Shown in pieces: positions 26,498-35,724 of a stretch of 64,000 bases of DNA. The stretch comes from Alkalibacillus aidingensis (GTDB lineage: Bacteria; Bacillota; Bacilli; Bacillales; Alkalibacillaceae), in NCBI RefSeq assembly GCF_014595945.1, contig NZ_JABXWU010000003.1:148685-212684 (forward strand), given 5' to 3'. Both the position numbers and the translations under genes were made by a program. Position 1 is the stretch's first letter; each line of letters starts with the position of its first letter. The notes beneath the pieces are model-generated. The model did no database searches. It had not been told where the DNA came from and was given only the letters and a program-made list of their open reading frames with translations.

Positions 26498-28399
26498 ATG
26501 GAGAATTCTACTTCATTATGGGGAAATATATCACGACATCTGGAAATGATCTTTGCAGGTCTTGGTGGGGTGTTGTTACTAACGGCGTTTATTTCAGAGT
26601 CTTATGATGCCGGTGCCCTTACTGCAGTTTTATATATATTAGCTTACGTGGTTGGTGGTTATTTTAAGGCAAAAGAAGGCGTTCTTGACCTTATTCATGA
26701 TCATACCTTAAATGTTGAAATCCTCATGATTTTAGCGGCAATCGGAGCTGCCTCAATAGGTTATTGGCATGAAGGCGCGATCTTAATCTTTATCTTTTCA
26801 GTGAGTGGTGCTTTAGAAACTTATGCGACACAAAAGAGTGAGCGTGATCTATCGACATTAATTCAACTGGCACCTGAAGAGGCAAATAGATTAAAAGAAG
26901 ACGATACGGTCGAAACGGTAGCTTTGGATGCCTTAAATGTTGGTGATCGTGTACTTGTTAGAAATGGTGAACGGATTCCGGTAGACGGGGAGATTCTATC
27001 CGGTCAAACTTCTATTGATGAATCCACTATTACCGGGGAATCGATTCCAGATGATAAGCAATCAGGTGATGAGGTGTTTAACGGAACGATTAATGGAGAT
27101 GGTTCTGTTATTGTTCAAGTGACTAAACGAAACCAAGATTCTTTATTCCAAAAAATGATTCGCCTGGTTGAAGAAGCAAAAGAAAATCGTCCTCCGAGCC
27201 AGCAATTAATCGAAAAAATTGAAGGTCCTTATGTAATCACGGTTCTTGTAGTAGTTGGATTAATGCTAGTGTTTCCACCATTTGTTCTCGGGTTTGACTT
27301 TGAGGAAACCTTTTATCGAGCCATGGTGTTATTAGTTGTTGCCTCCCCTTGTGCGGTGGTTGCATCTATTATGCCAACACTACTTTCGGCGATTAGTACG
27401 GGGGCGAGAAAAGGAGTACTTATGAAAGGTGGAAGTTACTTAGAGCAGTTATCAAAGGTGAAATCAGTTGCTTTTGATAAAACAGGAACGATTACAAAGG
27501 GTGAACCTGAGGTGACTGACTTTTATGTTAAAGAGGGAATTGATGAGTCACATGTTCTAGAGCATGTCGTCGCTATTGAAAACCAATCCAACCACCCACT
27601 AGCACGAGCAATTGTTCATTATGGTGAAACTAAACAAGTGGAATTCAAAAATGGTATTAATGAAATGGAAAATATAACTGGGTATGGTGTGAAAGCCATC
27701 TTTAATCAAGAAGCTTGGTATATCGGTAATGAGCAGTTGATGAAATTAATGGAAGAGAATGTAGAGATCCCCTCTGATATACAAGAACGTAAATCCTACC
27801 TGCAAGGACAAGGGAAAACCGTTATGCTGATAGGTAAAGAAGGATTGGTGACAGGGTTAGTGGCGGTTAAGGATCAAATTAGGCCTGAGGCAAAACAGTT
27901 AATTCAATCATTGAATGAAAAAGGAATAAAAACGATCATGATCACTGGTGATAATGAACAGACGGCACAATCGATCAGCAGTGAAGCAGGAATTAAGGAG
28001 TGGATTTCTGGTTGTTTACCTGAACAAAAGGTGAAAGAAGTCGCCCATTTAAAAGAAACTTATGAATCAGTTGCAATGGTTGGTGATGGGGTGAATGATG
28101 CACCAGCTATGGCTAAAGCCGATATTGGAATTGCTATGGGTTCAGGAACTGATGTGGCCATTGAAACAGCTGATATGGTGTTGATGAATAGTAAGCTTGA
28201 AAATATCACCTTATCATTTAATTTATCCTCAAGATTAAATCGAATTATTAAGCAAAACTTAGTCTTTTCCATTGGTGTGATTATTGTTTTAATCGTTGCT
28301 AACTTCTCTCAAAGTTTAACGTTACCTTATGGCGTCATTGCCCATGAAGGAAGCACCATTCTAGTTATCTTAAATGGATTAAGAATGTTAAAAGAATAA
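26498..28399 (+). CDS. zosA: P1B-type metal ATPase, ZosA-like
   Basis: 633 residues, ATG at 26498 behind GGGGGAGG. P-type ATPase with the actuator motif TGES, the phosphorylation motif DKTGT (Asp327), the HP motif of heavy-metal ATPases (SNHPLARA) and GDGVNDAPA. The membrane metal-site motif is S-P-C (Cys285), not C-P-C. There is no N-terminal heavy-metal-binding domain. Length, the start with helices and the SPC motif agree with B. subtilis ZosA (YkvW), linked to Zn uptake under peroxide stress. Metal and direction are not fixed by sequence. The PerR box supports the assignment. Confidence 0.88.
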   Translation: MENSTSLWGNISRHLEMIFAGLGGVLLLTAFISESYDAGALTAVLYILAYVVGGYFKAKEGVLDLIHDHTLNVEILMILAAIGAASIGYWHEGAILIFIFSVSGALETYATQKSERDLSTLIQLAPEEANRLKEDDTVETVALDALNVGDRVLVRNGERIPVDGEILSGQTSIDESTITGESIPDDKQSGDEVFNGTINGDGSVIVQVTKRNQDSLFQKMIRLVEEAKENRPPSQQLIEKIEGPYVITVLVVVGLMLVFPPFVLGFDFEETFYRAMVLLVVASPCAVVASIMPTLLSAISTGARKGVLMKGGSYLEQLSKVKSVAFDKTGTITKGEPEVTDFYVKEGIDESHVLEHVVAIENQSNHPLARAIVHYGETKQVEFKNGINEMENITGYGVKAIFNQEAWYIGNEQLMKLMEENVEIPSDIQERKSYLQGQGKTVMLIGKEGLVTGLVAVKDQIRPEAKQLIQSLNEKGIKTIMITGDNEQTAQSISSEAGIKEWISGCLPEQKVKEVAHLKETYESVAMVGDGVNDAPAMAKADIGIAMGSGTDVAIETADMVLMNSKLENITLSFNLSSRLNRIIKQNLVFSIGVIIVLIVANFSQSLTLPYGVIAHEGSTILVILNGLRMLKE

Positions 28400-28438
28400 G
28401 ACAAAGAGACTTGGACAAATGTTTATAATTAAACTAAT

Positions 28439-28485
28439 GACCGTCCAATGAACTGATCGTTTAATCATTGGACGGTGTCTTTTTA
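28439..28485. terminator. Terminator between convergent zosA and gerPF
   Basis: Arms CCGTCCAATGA / TCATTGGACGG with a 13-base loop, followed by GTCTTTTT on the plus strand. Confidence 0.85.
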
Positions 28486-28493
28486 ATTCATCG

Positions 28494-28712
28494 TTATTTA
28501 TTCCCAGCGATTTGTTGATCTTTTAAATCTGGGTCAACTGGATTAGAAGTACTTAGTAGATTATTAGTTTGGATTAATTGTCCGGTATTTAATGCACCAG
28601 ACCCTGCGTTTGATTTAGAAGAGCTTTTGGGTGCAATATAAAAGGCATCTCCAAAGTTGACAGTTCCTCCATCAACACTATTAATCTTTAATGGGCCAAC
28701 AATAGACGGCAT
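28494..28712 (-). CDS. gerPF: Spore germination protein GerPF
   Basis: 72 residues, last gene of gerPABCDEF, ATG at 28712 behind GAAGGTGA. It starts M-P-S-I-V-G-P-L-K-I-N-S and continues GGTVNFGDAFYIAPKSSSKSNAGSGALNTG, the GerPA/GerPF fold pattern. GerP proteins sit in the spore coat and let germinants reach the inner-membrane receptors. It is paralogous to GerPA at the other end of the operon. Confidence 0.93.
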   Translation of the reverse strand: MPSIVGPLKINSVDGGTVNFGDAFYIAPKSSSKSNAGSGALNTGQLIQTNNLLSTSNPVDPDLKDQQIAGNK

Positions 28713-28754
28713 CTCATCACCTTCTTATTATAAATAAAATCCTATTCCTCACAA

Positions 28755-29174
28755 TTAATCAATTACTTGATCATCCGTTTCGTGATCATCCACTTCTTCT
28801 TCATCATCAGCCTCAAGTAGCTGCCTAACATGCTTAATTTTGCTAAAAGCATCACCATGTTCTAGCGAGCCAACATGTAAGGTTGAGCTTGCTGTAATAC
28901 CAATGACATTGATATTACCTACTTTAATAGGCTGTTTTTCTTGTCGTGACACTTTACACTGAAATGGTTGTAATTGCTTTGGAAAAGGTTGATCCATGAA
29001 ATGATAATATTGAAAAGTATGTCGTTCCTGGAATTCTCTACTATAATATGCGCCTTCTCTTTGAACGGCAAGGGCGACTGATTGGGGAGTCAACCATTTT
29101 GTATCGCCGATTCTTATACTAGAAGAATTATCTGTGGACTGGCAATTGACGGTTTTGACAACACTATCACGCAT
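28755..29174 (-). CDS. gerPE: Spore germination protein GerPE
   Basis: 139 residues, ATG at 29174 behind AGGTGATG. The N-terminal block M-R-D-S-V-V-K-T-V with SSSIRIGDT, and the later INVIGITASSTLHVGSLEHGD, are the family marks (two short GerP-like beta units). The end is a long acidic tail from about residue 121 (E-A-D-D-E-E-E-V-D-D-H-E-T-D-D), stronger than I recall for B. subtilis and likely a salt adaptation. It is the fifth gene of the operon. Confidence 0.9.
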   Translation of the reverse strand: MRDSVVKTVNCQSTDNSSSIRIGDTKWLTPQSVALAVQREGAYYSREFQERHTFQYYHFMDQPFPKQLQPFQCKVSRQEKQPIKVGNINVIGITASSTLHVGSLEHGDAFSKIKHVRQLLEADDEEEVDDHETDDQVID

Positions 29175-29183
29175 AGCATCACC

Positions 29184-29366
29184 TTACCCTGAAAATGGAA
29201 CGACTGGTACGATATTCTCAATATAATAGGATTCTGGTGGCGTATCAAAACTGGAAGAAAATTGCAGATGATTGGCATCACCAATTAAGAATAGTGATGA
29301 GGATGAGACCCCTGTAATTTCTATGTTATCAACATATAATTGCTCGTTGATAAATTTAACGTTCAT
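29184..29366 (-). CDS. gerPD: Spore germination protein GerPD
   Basis: 60 residues, ATG at 29366 behind AAAGGAG. The start overlaps the gerPC end by 11 bases. M-N-V-K-F-I-N followed by ITGVSSSSLFLIGDA is the GerPD pattern; the end is rich in Pro and hydrophobic residues. Coat-associated permeability protein. Confidence 0.9.
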   Translation of the reverse strand: MNVKFINEQLYVDNIEITGVSSSSLFLIGDANHLQFSSSFDTPPESYYIENIVPVVPFSG

Positions 29367-29940
29367 CAGGATGCTCCTTTATTTTCATAATATGATCTTT
29401 TACCCCTTTTAAAATTTCAGAACGAATGTGTTTTACGATAGTTGGAATTTGCTCATTTTCAATAATCACTCGCTCTTCGGGGTTTATTTGCGATAAATAT
29501 TCCTTCACCCTTTTCGGGACTTGTTTTTGTACATCTTGAAGGATTAACATTTTCCACTCATCGGTCACCTTAAGGTCATGTTCTTGTGCATACTCATCGA
29601 TGGCTTTTGGTAATTCTTCACGTAAGAAAGGTGATAACTCCTCCATTGCTTGCTGTTCTAAATGAGTCATTCCTTCTTGTTTTGGTAGATCAATCTGTTC
29701 AAAAGGTAGATCGTTTTGTGGGGTTAATCCGATATTGAGTGTCCCCTCTAGCGTTTCAATTTTTAATTGTTCAAAATGGTATTCAACTGAATCAATGGTA
29801 GCCTTTGATTCCTCTTGTTCAGGCTGCTCTTGGGACATGTTTTGGAGTAAGGATAAGATTTGTGCCATTTGCTCGATTTGATAATCCACCTTCTCCTCAA
29901 GCCGAGCCAACCTTTCAAGAATATATGGATGCACATGCAT
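29356..29940 (-). CDS. gerPC: Spore germination protein GerPC
   Basis: 194 residues. ATG 29940 (M-H-V-H-P-Y-I-L-E-R-L) is eight bases behind AAGGAG; a GTG three codons upstream overlaps that site and is rejected. Residues 10-45 form a coiled coil (LARLEEKVDYQIEQMAQILSLLQ), then a mixed, acidic GerPC domain. It is close to the 205 residues of B. subtilis GerPC and is the only large protein of the operon. Confidence 0.92.
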   Translation of the reverse strand: MHVHPYILERLARLEEKVDYQIEQMAQILSLLQNMSQEQPEQEESKATIDSVEYHFEQLKIETLEGTLNIGLTPQNDLPFEQIDLPKQEGMTHLEQQAMEELSPFLREELPKAIDEYAQEHDLKVTDEWKMLILQDVQKQVPKRVKEYLSQINPEERVIIENEQIPTIVKHIRSEILKGVKDHIMKIKEHPDER

Positions 29941-29964
29941 ATCACTCACTCCTTTTTAGAAAAA

Positions 29965-30180
29965 TCACTTATTACTCGCAAGTGGCAGCCTTGGAATAGG
30001 CACCAGTGGCTGCTCAATCGGGTCTGCTTCTTCTGCTGGTTCAGTATAGCCCCCTGTGTTATACGCATTAGAGACAGCCTGAATACAGCCAGAGCTTCCA
30101 ACTTGAAGCACGGATGAGTTGGTTACTGCGTCTACTTTCAGAAAATGAATATGAATGTTTTGGTGGACTGTTAATGTCAT
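29965..30180 (-). CDS. gerPB: Spore germination protein GerPB
   Basis: 71 residues. ATG overlaps the gerPA stop (ATGA on the minus strand, 30180-30177), so translation is coupled. The pattern VHQNIHIHFLKVDAVTNSSVLQVGSSG, then NAYNTGGYTEPA and a Pro-rich end (QPLVPIPRLP), matches GerPB. Confidence 0.92.
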   Translation of the reverse strand: MTLTVHQNIHIHFLKVDAVTNSSVLQVGSSGCIQAVSNAYNTGGYTEPAEEADPIEQPLVPIPRLPLASNK

Positions 30181-30392
30181 CCGATCACACCCTGATCAAC
30201 AAAATCTTTATCATAAACATAGACCTGTGAAAATCCAAGTTCGACCTCGATGTGATCACCCGTATTAAAAGAACCTCCACCTGCAAATGTTTTTGCACTA
30301 CTCATCGGTTGCATCATGTAGACATCACCGATTTGAAAAACGCTTGAAGAGGAGACACTTACCACATTTACAGCACCAACAAATGCAGGCAT
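30177..30392 (-). CDS. gerPA: Spore germination protein GerPA
   Basis: 71 residues, first gene of the gerP operon; ATG at 30392 behind AAAGGAGAT. The sequence M-P-A-F-V-G-A-V-N-V-V-S with SSSVFQIGDVYMMQPMSSAKTFAGGGSFNTGD is typical of GerPA. The six genes run in the conserved order A-F with overlaps or short gaps and end at a terminator shared with zosA. Confidence 0.93.
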   Translation of the reverse strand: MPAFVGAVNVVSVSSSSVFQIGDVYMMQPMSSAKTFAGGGSFNTGDHIEVELGFSQVYVYDKDFVDQGVIG

Positions 30393-30413
30393 ATAACCTA
30401 TCTCCTTTCATAG

Positions 30414-30422
30414 TAATATATG
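30414..30422 (-). promoter_or_regulatory. Possible SigK -10 element of gerP
   Basis: CATATATTA on the minus strand fits the SigK -10 pattern CATAnnnTA and lies about 22 bases before gerPA. gerP is SigK-controlled in B. subtilis. I could not place a convincing -35. Confidence 0.4.
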
Positions 30423-30548
30423 TATCTTATAATGAATTGACACCTTATAACCGATTTAGATTTATAGTAAAAAATTAGCAAACTCGTAAAGATTGCTCGT
30501 TATAAAGTGACCTTTTCATCAGGTTCATAATGTATGATAGAGCCCCTA

Positions 30549-30576
30549 TTGTTAAAAAGTAGAAATGGCTTATAAT
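30549..30576 (+). promoter_or_regulatory. Promoter of the DUF418-led membrane-protein cluster
   Basis: TTGTTA at 30549-30554, 16-base spacer, TATAAT at 30571-30576. The -10 includes an in-frame ATG (30575), which cannot then be the start codon; this supports the start at 30596. Confidence 0.65.
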
Positions 30577-30595
30577 GGAGCTAAGAGGTGAGAGG

Positions 30596-31765
30596 ATGAA
30601 AGAAATAACGGGGACAAGAAAACGTATTATTTCGTTAGATGCAATCAGAGGATTTGCGTTATTCGGTATTTTAATGGTTAATATATTGGCTTTTCATTCT
30701 CCTCATTTTTTATATGGTGGGGCTAGTGAGTTTTATCAAGCTGAATGGGATGGGCCTTTTTTAGTCATGATCGATTTATTTTTTCAAGCTAGTTTTTATC
30801 CATTATTTTCATTGTTATTTGGAATCGGTATGTATCTAATGTATGAACGATTGCAACAAAGTGTTCAGAACGAAGCAAAGAAGGTATTAAGACGACGCAT
30901 GTTCGTGCTCGCATTAATTGGTTTAGCACATGGGCTCTTCATCTGGTATGGTGATATTCTACTAACTTATAGTATTGTAGGCTTATTTACTTTATTGTTT
31001 ATACATAAATCCGTTAAATCGTTAGTTAAATGGGCAGCTTCTATGCTGTTAATCACCACGCTATTATTAACGTTTATGTATTATCAAGCACGTGACTTTG
31101 TTGACGGGTACCAAGATCACGGGGCGATTCGAGAGTCTTTTGCCCATTATTTAGGTAGTTATTCAGATATTTTAAGTCGTAATTTTACAGATTGGTTAAT
31201 TATGTTTGATCCATTTCAAATAATAATTATCACTTTAACGATTTTGCCAATGTTTTTAACAGGAATCATTATCGTCAAGTTGGGATGGCTAAAGGATATT
31301 GAGGGAAATCTTAAGCAGATAAGAATGTGGCTTGGCATTTCATTTATTATTTTTGCCCTGTTTAAAATCGGTCCGTATGCATTTGGAATGCCAGCTTGGA
31401 TGGATTTCATGCAAGATACGATTGGGGGATCGTTTTCGAGTATATTTTACTTATTGTTATTACTAATTTTATTTGAAAAAAGGTATTTCTTCAGATTCCA
31501 ACGAATTATGTCAGGAGTTGGGAAGTTATCATTAACGAATTATTTAATGCAATCGGTTATTTGTTTCTTAATATTTTATGGCGTTGGTTTAGGGTGGTAC
31601 GGTGAATTAACCGTTCCAGCTTTAGTCGCTCTTGCTTTGTTGATTTATAGTATGCAAGCCTTGTTTAGCCACTGGTACTTATCTAAATATCAATATGGGC
31701 CTTTTGAGTGGATCTATCGAAGCTTAACCTATGGGCGTAAACAAGCGTTTAAGAGGAGGGCTTAG
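30596..31765 (+). CDS. DUF418 family multispanning membrane protein
   Basis: 389 residues from ATG 30596, with AAGAGGTGAG as ribosome site. It begins RIISLDAIRGFALFGILMVN, the entry motif of the DUF418/YeiB group, related to acyltransferase-3-like membrane proteins. About nine to ten helices follow. The last third holds the DUF418 signature (GVGKLSLTNYLMQSVICFLIFYGVGLGWYG, then FEWIYRSLTYG). The role is unknown; a transporter or a membrane acyl transfer is possible. The next gene starts one base after the stop. Confidence 0.87.
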   Translation: MKEITGTRKRIISLDAIRGFALFGILMVNILAFHSPHFLYGGASEFYQAEWDGPFLVMIDLFFQASFYPLFSLLFGIGMYLMYERLQQSVQNEAKKVLRRRMFVLALIGLAHGLFIWYGDILLTYSIVGLFTLLFIHKSVKSLVKWAASMLLITTLLLTFMYYQARDFVDGYQDHGAIRESFAHYLGSYSDILSRNFTDWLIMFDPFQIIIITLTILPMFLTGIIIVKLGWLKDIEGNLKQIRMWLGISFIIFALFKIGPYAFGMPAWMDFMQDTIGGSFSSIFYLLLLLILFEKRYFFRFQRIMSGVGKLSLTNYLMQSVICFLIFYGVGLGWYGELTVPALVALALLIYSMQALFSHWYLSKYQYGPFEWIYRSLTYGRKQAFKRRA

Positions 31766-31766
31766 C

Positions 31767-32969
31767 ATGAAGCGTAGTTGGCTAGAGGCAGAGTCGAAAG
31801 AATGGGTGGAAGAAGGGATAATCGACGAAGCTCAACAGCAACAAATACTTAGTAAATATGAAAAACAATCAGGTGGTTCAGTTATTTTCTTCTTTGCGGC
31901 CATTTTAATTGGCTTGGCCTGTTTGACGTTTCTCGCGGCTAATTGGACTGAAATTCATCACTTGTTACGAGTGACGTTAATTATAAGTTTTTTAGTTAGC
32001 TTTTATGTTTTAGGTTATTGGATGTTTGAACGTGGACGGGAGAGCTACGGGATATTTTGTAATGTAGTTGCTCTGGCTATTTTTGGTACTGGAATATTCT
32101 TGTTTGGGGATATGTATCATTTCAGTATGAATAGCGTTTTTTCGTTTACGATCTGGACCATTGCTGCCTTCTTAATCTATTTGAGCCGTCCACACATATT
32201 CATTTGGATAATCGGCTTAGTCATCGCTTTCGCTGGCCAAATGATCAGCACATTTCAGCTTCATGATTTCAATTGGTTATTATTAGCAGTATTTGTTGTG
32301 GCTTACGGTGGGGTCATCTATGTTCGCAAGCATGAAGGGTTATCTTGGTTGTTTGCTTCTTTACTTACGGTTCAGTTATTTGCCTTTTCAGTTTCAGAAG
32401 TCGACTATTATTGGTTTACGGTTTTTGCCTTATTAATCTATTTACTTAGTTATAGCGTGGCGTCTCGTTCGGTCCAAAGACCTTTATACGGGGTAGCTAT
32501 AGGTTCTATGTTTATCATAACCATTTATCATGCACTACTATTTGAGAATGTGACTAGGGTAGAAACGTTCACTGTTAATGACTATTACTTCTTATTTCTA
32601 ATTCCTATGTTAAGCTTAGCTGTACTTTTTGCGATTCTGAATAAAGAAAAATTCGGAGTTATCCAATTAGTTTTATTTGTTCCGGTATTTATATTTGGAG
32701 AATATGCCTCAATTATTGCTTGTTTATTATTATTCATCGTGTCCATTAGTAAATTACTTGAAGGTTATTATTGTTATGATCAACAGAAAGTTAGGTTTGG
32801 AATAGCAGGATTTTTACTAAGTACATGTGTTGTATATTTCCAAATGGCTTGGGATTTCTTAGACCGCTCGCTTTTCTTTTTAATTGGTGGGATCATTTTG
32901 TTTGTGATTGGAGTTTTACTTAATCGTCAGCACAGTGGTCGGTTAGAAGATCGCAGGAAGGATGGGTGA
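31767..32969 (+). CDS. DUF2157 family membrane protein
   Basis: 400 residues from ATG 31767 behind GAGGAGG. A soluble head of about 40 residues (ESKEWVEEGIIDEAQQQQILSKYE) precedes about twelve hydrophobic helices, the first with FFFAAILIGLACLTFLAANW. This head plus first helix is the DUF2157 domain. DUF2157 and GDYXXLXY proteins are often neighbours in bacteria, as here. Function unknown. Confidence 0.88.
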   Translation: MKRSWLEAESKEWVEEGIIDEAQQQQILSKYEKQSGGSVIFFFAAILIGLACLTFLAANWTEIHHLLRVTLIISFLVSFYVLGYWMFERGRESYGIFCNVVALAIFGTGIFLFGDMYHFSMNSVFSFTIWTIAAFLIYLSRPHIFIWIIGLVIAFAGQMISTFQLHDFNWLLLAVFVVAYGGVIYVRKHEGLSWLFASLLTVQLFAFSVSEVDYYWFTVFALLIYLLSYSVASRSVQRPLYGVAIGSMFIITIYHALLFENVTRVETFTVNDYYFLFLIPMLSLAVLFAILNKEKFGVIQLVLFVPVFIFGEYASIIACLLLFIVSISKLLEGYYCYDQQKVRFGIAGFLLSTCVVYFQMAWDFLDRSLFFLIGGIILFVIGVLLNRQHSGRLEDRRKDG

Positions 32970-32971
32970 TC

Positions 32972-33496
32972 ATGCGTAAAAAACTCTTTTTTATAACGGT
33001 TATTTTGCAAGTACTATTTTTATTGGCCATGGTCACATCAAGCTATCTGCTAGAGCGATTTGGAGAGACTATTAAATTGCAAACAGAGGCTTATGATTCG
33101 CAGGATGTTTTTTATGGTGATTATGTCGAGCTTAAATATTTAGTGGAGGAGATTAGGCCAGAAAATTGGTTTTCTTCTGATGAAGTAAAGCCTAATCAAC
33201 GTATATATGTGTTATTAACACCAAATGAAGATGGGATTTATCAAGTGAAAGCTGCTTCTGATATGAAGTTAGAAGCAGAGGGGGATGAAGTTGTTATTCA
33301 GGCTCGCTACCAATATCAAGATTTTAATGAAATTCATCATATTGATTTAGATATTGGACGTTACAACTTGGAAACGGGCGAAAGAGAAGAGGTTGAAGCT
33401 TCACAGGAGCGTTTGATTGTCTCCGTGGCTTTATCGCCTTGGGGTCAGAAGAAAGTTGTTGATGTTGAAACAGTCGAAGTTGAAGAAGAGTCATAA
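32972..33496 (+). CDS. GDYXXLXY family membrane-anchored protein
   Basis: 174 residues. ATG 32972 (M-R-K-K-L-F-F) has GGAAGG ten bases upstream; a GTG at 32966 overlapping the previous stop is an alternative. One N-terminal helix is followed by an extracytoplasmic beta domain with the namesake motif G-D-Y-V-E-L-K-Y at about residues 44-51. It is thought to work with the DUF2157 protein; no reaction is known. Confidence 0.85.
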   Translation: MRKKLFFITVILQVLFLLAMVTSSYLLERFGETIKLQTEAYDSQDVFYGDYVELKYLVEEIRPENWFSSDEVKPNQRIYVLLTPNEDGIYQVKAASDMKLEAEGDEVVIQARYQYQDFNEIHHIDLDIGRYNLETGEREEVEASQERLIVSVALSPWGQKKVVDVETVEVEEES

Positions 33497-33576
33497 AGTA
33501 ATAAGTCTTCATGGTGTTATGGTTCGATTTCGTTTATAATATGTAGCGAATCATAATGAGAGGTAGAGATGTAATC

Positions 33577-33840
33577 ATGAAAGAAATGACATCACGTATT
33601 TTTGTGTTTTTAGTCGGTATATTTATTTTAATTGTTTTAAATATGTATGGAGAAATATTTCACGTTTTGTATTTCCACAGAGCAGTGGAGTTTTTTGTGA
33701 TTGTGATCTTATTAGGGGCCACGATTTATGGATCGCTCACGTTAAATAAATTGCTGGACCGGTTTCCATATAAATTTCAATTACAAATCGTTGTCAACAT
33801 AGCTATTTTAATTTTTATCGCTTATATTATCTTCACTTAA
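33577..33840 (+). CDS. Small three-helix membrane protein
   Basis: 87 residues. ATG 33577 (M-K-E-M-T-S) follows GAGAGGTAGAG; an ATG seven codons upstream has no site. Hydrophobic stretches are at about 7-25, 33-55 and 65-86. No family recognised. Confidence 0.65.
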   Translation: MKEMTSRIFVFLVGIFILIVLNMYGEIFHVLYFHRAVEFFVIVILLGATIYGSLTLNKLLDRFPYKFQLQIVVNIAILIFIAYIIFT

Positions 33841-33882
33841 AGATGTTGAGTGTTTATTTTATTTAGGAAGGCTGGAAAGGAC

Positions 33883-34122
33883 ATGAGTAAAGAGCGGTTA
33901 TTGATTATAGAGATTATTTTCTCGTTTGTGACGTTACTGTTTATTATCCTTAATTTTGTGTTGGACAATCCACTTTATATTACGATTGCCTTATTAACAG
34001 GTAGTGTGATGTTAGGAATTATGGCCGTAAGACGGTTTGTTGAAGGGAAGAAAGTGTTTGGTGTAGTAATTGTTCTGTTGGCGCTGTTTGTTTTTATTAG
34101 CGCGGTTATGGAGATTGTATAA
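33883..34122 (+). CDS. Small three-helix membrane protein, YczI/DUF3953-like?
   Basis: 79 residues from ATG 33883 (M-S-K-E-R-L) behind GGAAAGGA. Three hydrophobic helices with a basic RRFVEGKK loop before the last one. This recalls YczI-type proteins (DUF3953), but the similarity is too weak to claim. It ends the five-gene membrane cluster that starts at 30596. Confidence 0.65.
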   Translation: MSKERLLIIEIIFSFVTLLFIILNFVLDNPLYITIALLTGSVMLGIMAVRRFVEGKKVFGVVIVLLALFVFISAVMEIV

Positions 34123-34263
34123 GAGTTAGAGTAGGGACGAAGTGTTTATATGAGAAGGTTCCCGACTAATAGGTGGAGTAAATACAATTTATGGAAATGC
34201 ACTTAACGGTGCTATAGTAAGTTTCTTAAACCAAAAAATACGCAATAAGTTGAATAATTATTA

Positions 34264-34297
34264 AAGGCACTTGGCTACTAACCCAAGTGCCTTTTTA
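34264..34297 (+). terminator. Terminator downstream of the small membrane proteins
   Basis: Arms AAGGCACTTGG / CCAAGTGCCTT with an eight-base loop and a T tract. The 140 bases between 34123 and the hairpin hold no gene that I can see. Confidence 0.85.
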
Positions 34298-34368
34298 CAT
34301 TTTTTGGTTTTACTTAACGATTGATCGATGAGTTTCAAAGTTTCCGACTTAAACACCACTGGTTAAAA

Positions 34369-35565
34369 TCACAGGACTTCTTTAATTTTTGAAATAGCCC
34401 AGTCTAAGTCTTCTTTTTCGATGATTAGTGGTGGGGCAAATCGAATCACATTTTCGTGTGTTTCTTTACATAATAACCCTTTTTCTTTTAGTTGTTCGCA
34501 GTATTTACGGGCTGGTTCGTGTAGTTCAACACCGATAAATAATCCTTTACCTCGCACGTCTTTGATGATTGGGTTGTCAATTGATTTTAATTCGTTAAGC
34601 ATATGTTCACCTAACTCAAGTGAACGTTCGGCTAATTTTTCATCTTCTAATACTTCAAGTGAGGCTAGGGATACGGCACATGCTAGTGGGTTTCCACCGA
34701 ATGTAGAGCCGTGTGAGCCTGGATTGAAGACGCCTAAGATATCACGGTTGGCAACCACACATGAAATTGGGAAGACACCACCGCCTAACGCTTTACCAAG
34801 GATTAAGACATCCGGTTCTACATTTTCCCAATCACAAGCAAACATTTTACCTGTACGTGCTAAACCTGCTTGGATTTCATCGGCAATAAATAGGACGTTA
34901 TTTTCTTTACAGACATCATAAGCTTCTTTTAGAAAGCCTTCAGGTGGCATGACGATTCCTGCTTCACCTTGAATCGGTTCAAATATAAAGCCTGCTGTGT
35001 TTTCGGTAATGGCATCTCGTAAAGCATCAACATCGCCATAAGGGATAATTTTAATGCCTGGTAGTAATGGGCCAAAGCCACGCTGATATTCCTCTTCTGA
35101 AGAAAGCGAAACAGCTGTCATCGTACGTCCGTGGAAGTTCCCCACACAGGCAATGATTTCTGCTTGGTCTTCTTGTACCCCTTTGACGTCGTAAGCCCAA
35201 CGACGTGTCGCTTTGATTGCTGTTTCCACAGCTTCAGCTCCTGTATTCATTGGCAGTGCCATTTCTTTATTAGTCATCTTACAAATCTTTTCATACCATG
35301 GGCCAAGCTGATCGTTATGGAATGCGCGTGATGTTAACGTTAAGCGATCGGCTTGTTCTTTGAGAGCGTTAATAATTTTCGGGTGGCGATGCCCTTGGTT
35401 AACAGCTGAGTAAGCACTTAACATATCTAAGTAGCGATTGCCTTCAGGGTCTTCTACCCAAATTCCTTCAGCTTTGGCAACGACAATAGGTAGAGGTTTA
35501 TAATTGTTTGCTCCAAAATGATCGGTTTGTTCGATAATGCTTTGGCTTTGACTATTTTTTAACAT
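34369..35565 (-). CDS. rocD: Ornithine aminotransferase RocD
   Basis: 398 residues, ATG at 35565 behind AGGAGGG. PLP enzyme converting ornithine and 2-oxoglutarate to glutamate semialdehyde and glutamate in arginine breakdown or proline synthesis. PLP-binding Lys258 is in [32 protein letters not shown] and [12 protein letters not shown] are class-III marks. The size is that of Bacillus RocD (401 aa). No other roc gene is adjacent, and the promoter is SigA-like rather than the -24/-12 SigL type of B. subtilis rocDEF. Confidence 0.95.
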   Translation of the reverse strand: MLKNSQSQSIIEQTDHFGANNYKPLPIVVAKAEGIWVEDPEGNRYLDMLSAYSAVNQGHRHPKIINALKEQADRLTLTSRAFHNDQLGPWYEKICKMTNKEMALPMNTGAEAVETAIKATRRWAYDVKGVQEDQAEIIACVGNFHGRTMTAVSLSSEEEYQRGFGPLLPGIKIIPYGDVDALRDAITENTAGFIFEPIQGEAGIVMPPEGFLKEAYDVCKENNVLFIADEIQAGLARTGKMFACDWENVEPDVLILGKALGGGVFPISCVVANRDILGVFNPGSHGSTFGGNPLACAVSLASLEVLEDEKLAERSLELGEHMLNELKSIDNPIIKDVRGKGLFIGVELHEPARKYCEQLKEKGLLCKETHENVIRFAPPLIIEKEDLDWAISKIKEVL

Positions 35566-35627
35566 TTAATCCCTCCTAATAATAAGCAAAAACAAAATAA
35601 AAAAACTGGATAAAATATCTAATCAAT

Positions 35628-35656
35628 ATTATACCTGTTTGTATGGATTGTTTCAA
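35628..35656 (-). promoter_or_regulatory. SigA-type promoter of rocD
   Basis: On the minus strand TTGAAA (35656-35651), 17 bases, TATAAT (35633-35628). No GG/GC pair spaced for SigL is seen. Confidence 0.75.
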
Positions 35657-35724
35657 AGTTGTCAACAATTTAATCGCATATGTTTTAAAAAAATGATACG
35701 ATATATGGTAAGGAGGTATGCGTA

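Noticed and set aside
28755..29174. GerPE as frameshifted or fused because of its long acidic end
   Set aside because: The frame is continuous, the GerPE core is complete, and acidic extensions are common in this genome.
29805..30117. Plus-strand frames opposite gerPB-gerPC
   Set aside because: They lie antisense to a well-supported operon, with no ribosome sites and no family resemblance.
35566..35724. SigL (-24/-12) promoter for rocD
   Set aside because: No GG-N10-GC pair at the right spacing; a clean SigA-type TTGAAA-17-TATAAT is present instead.
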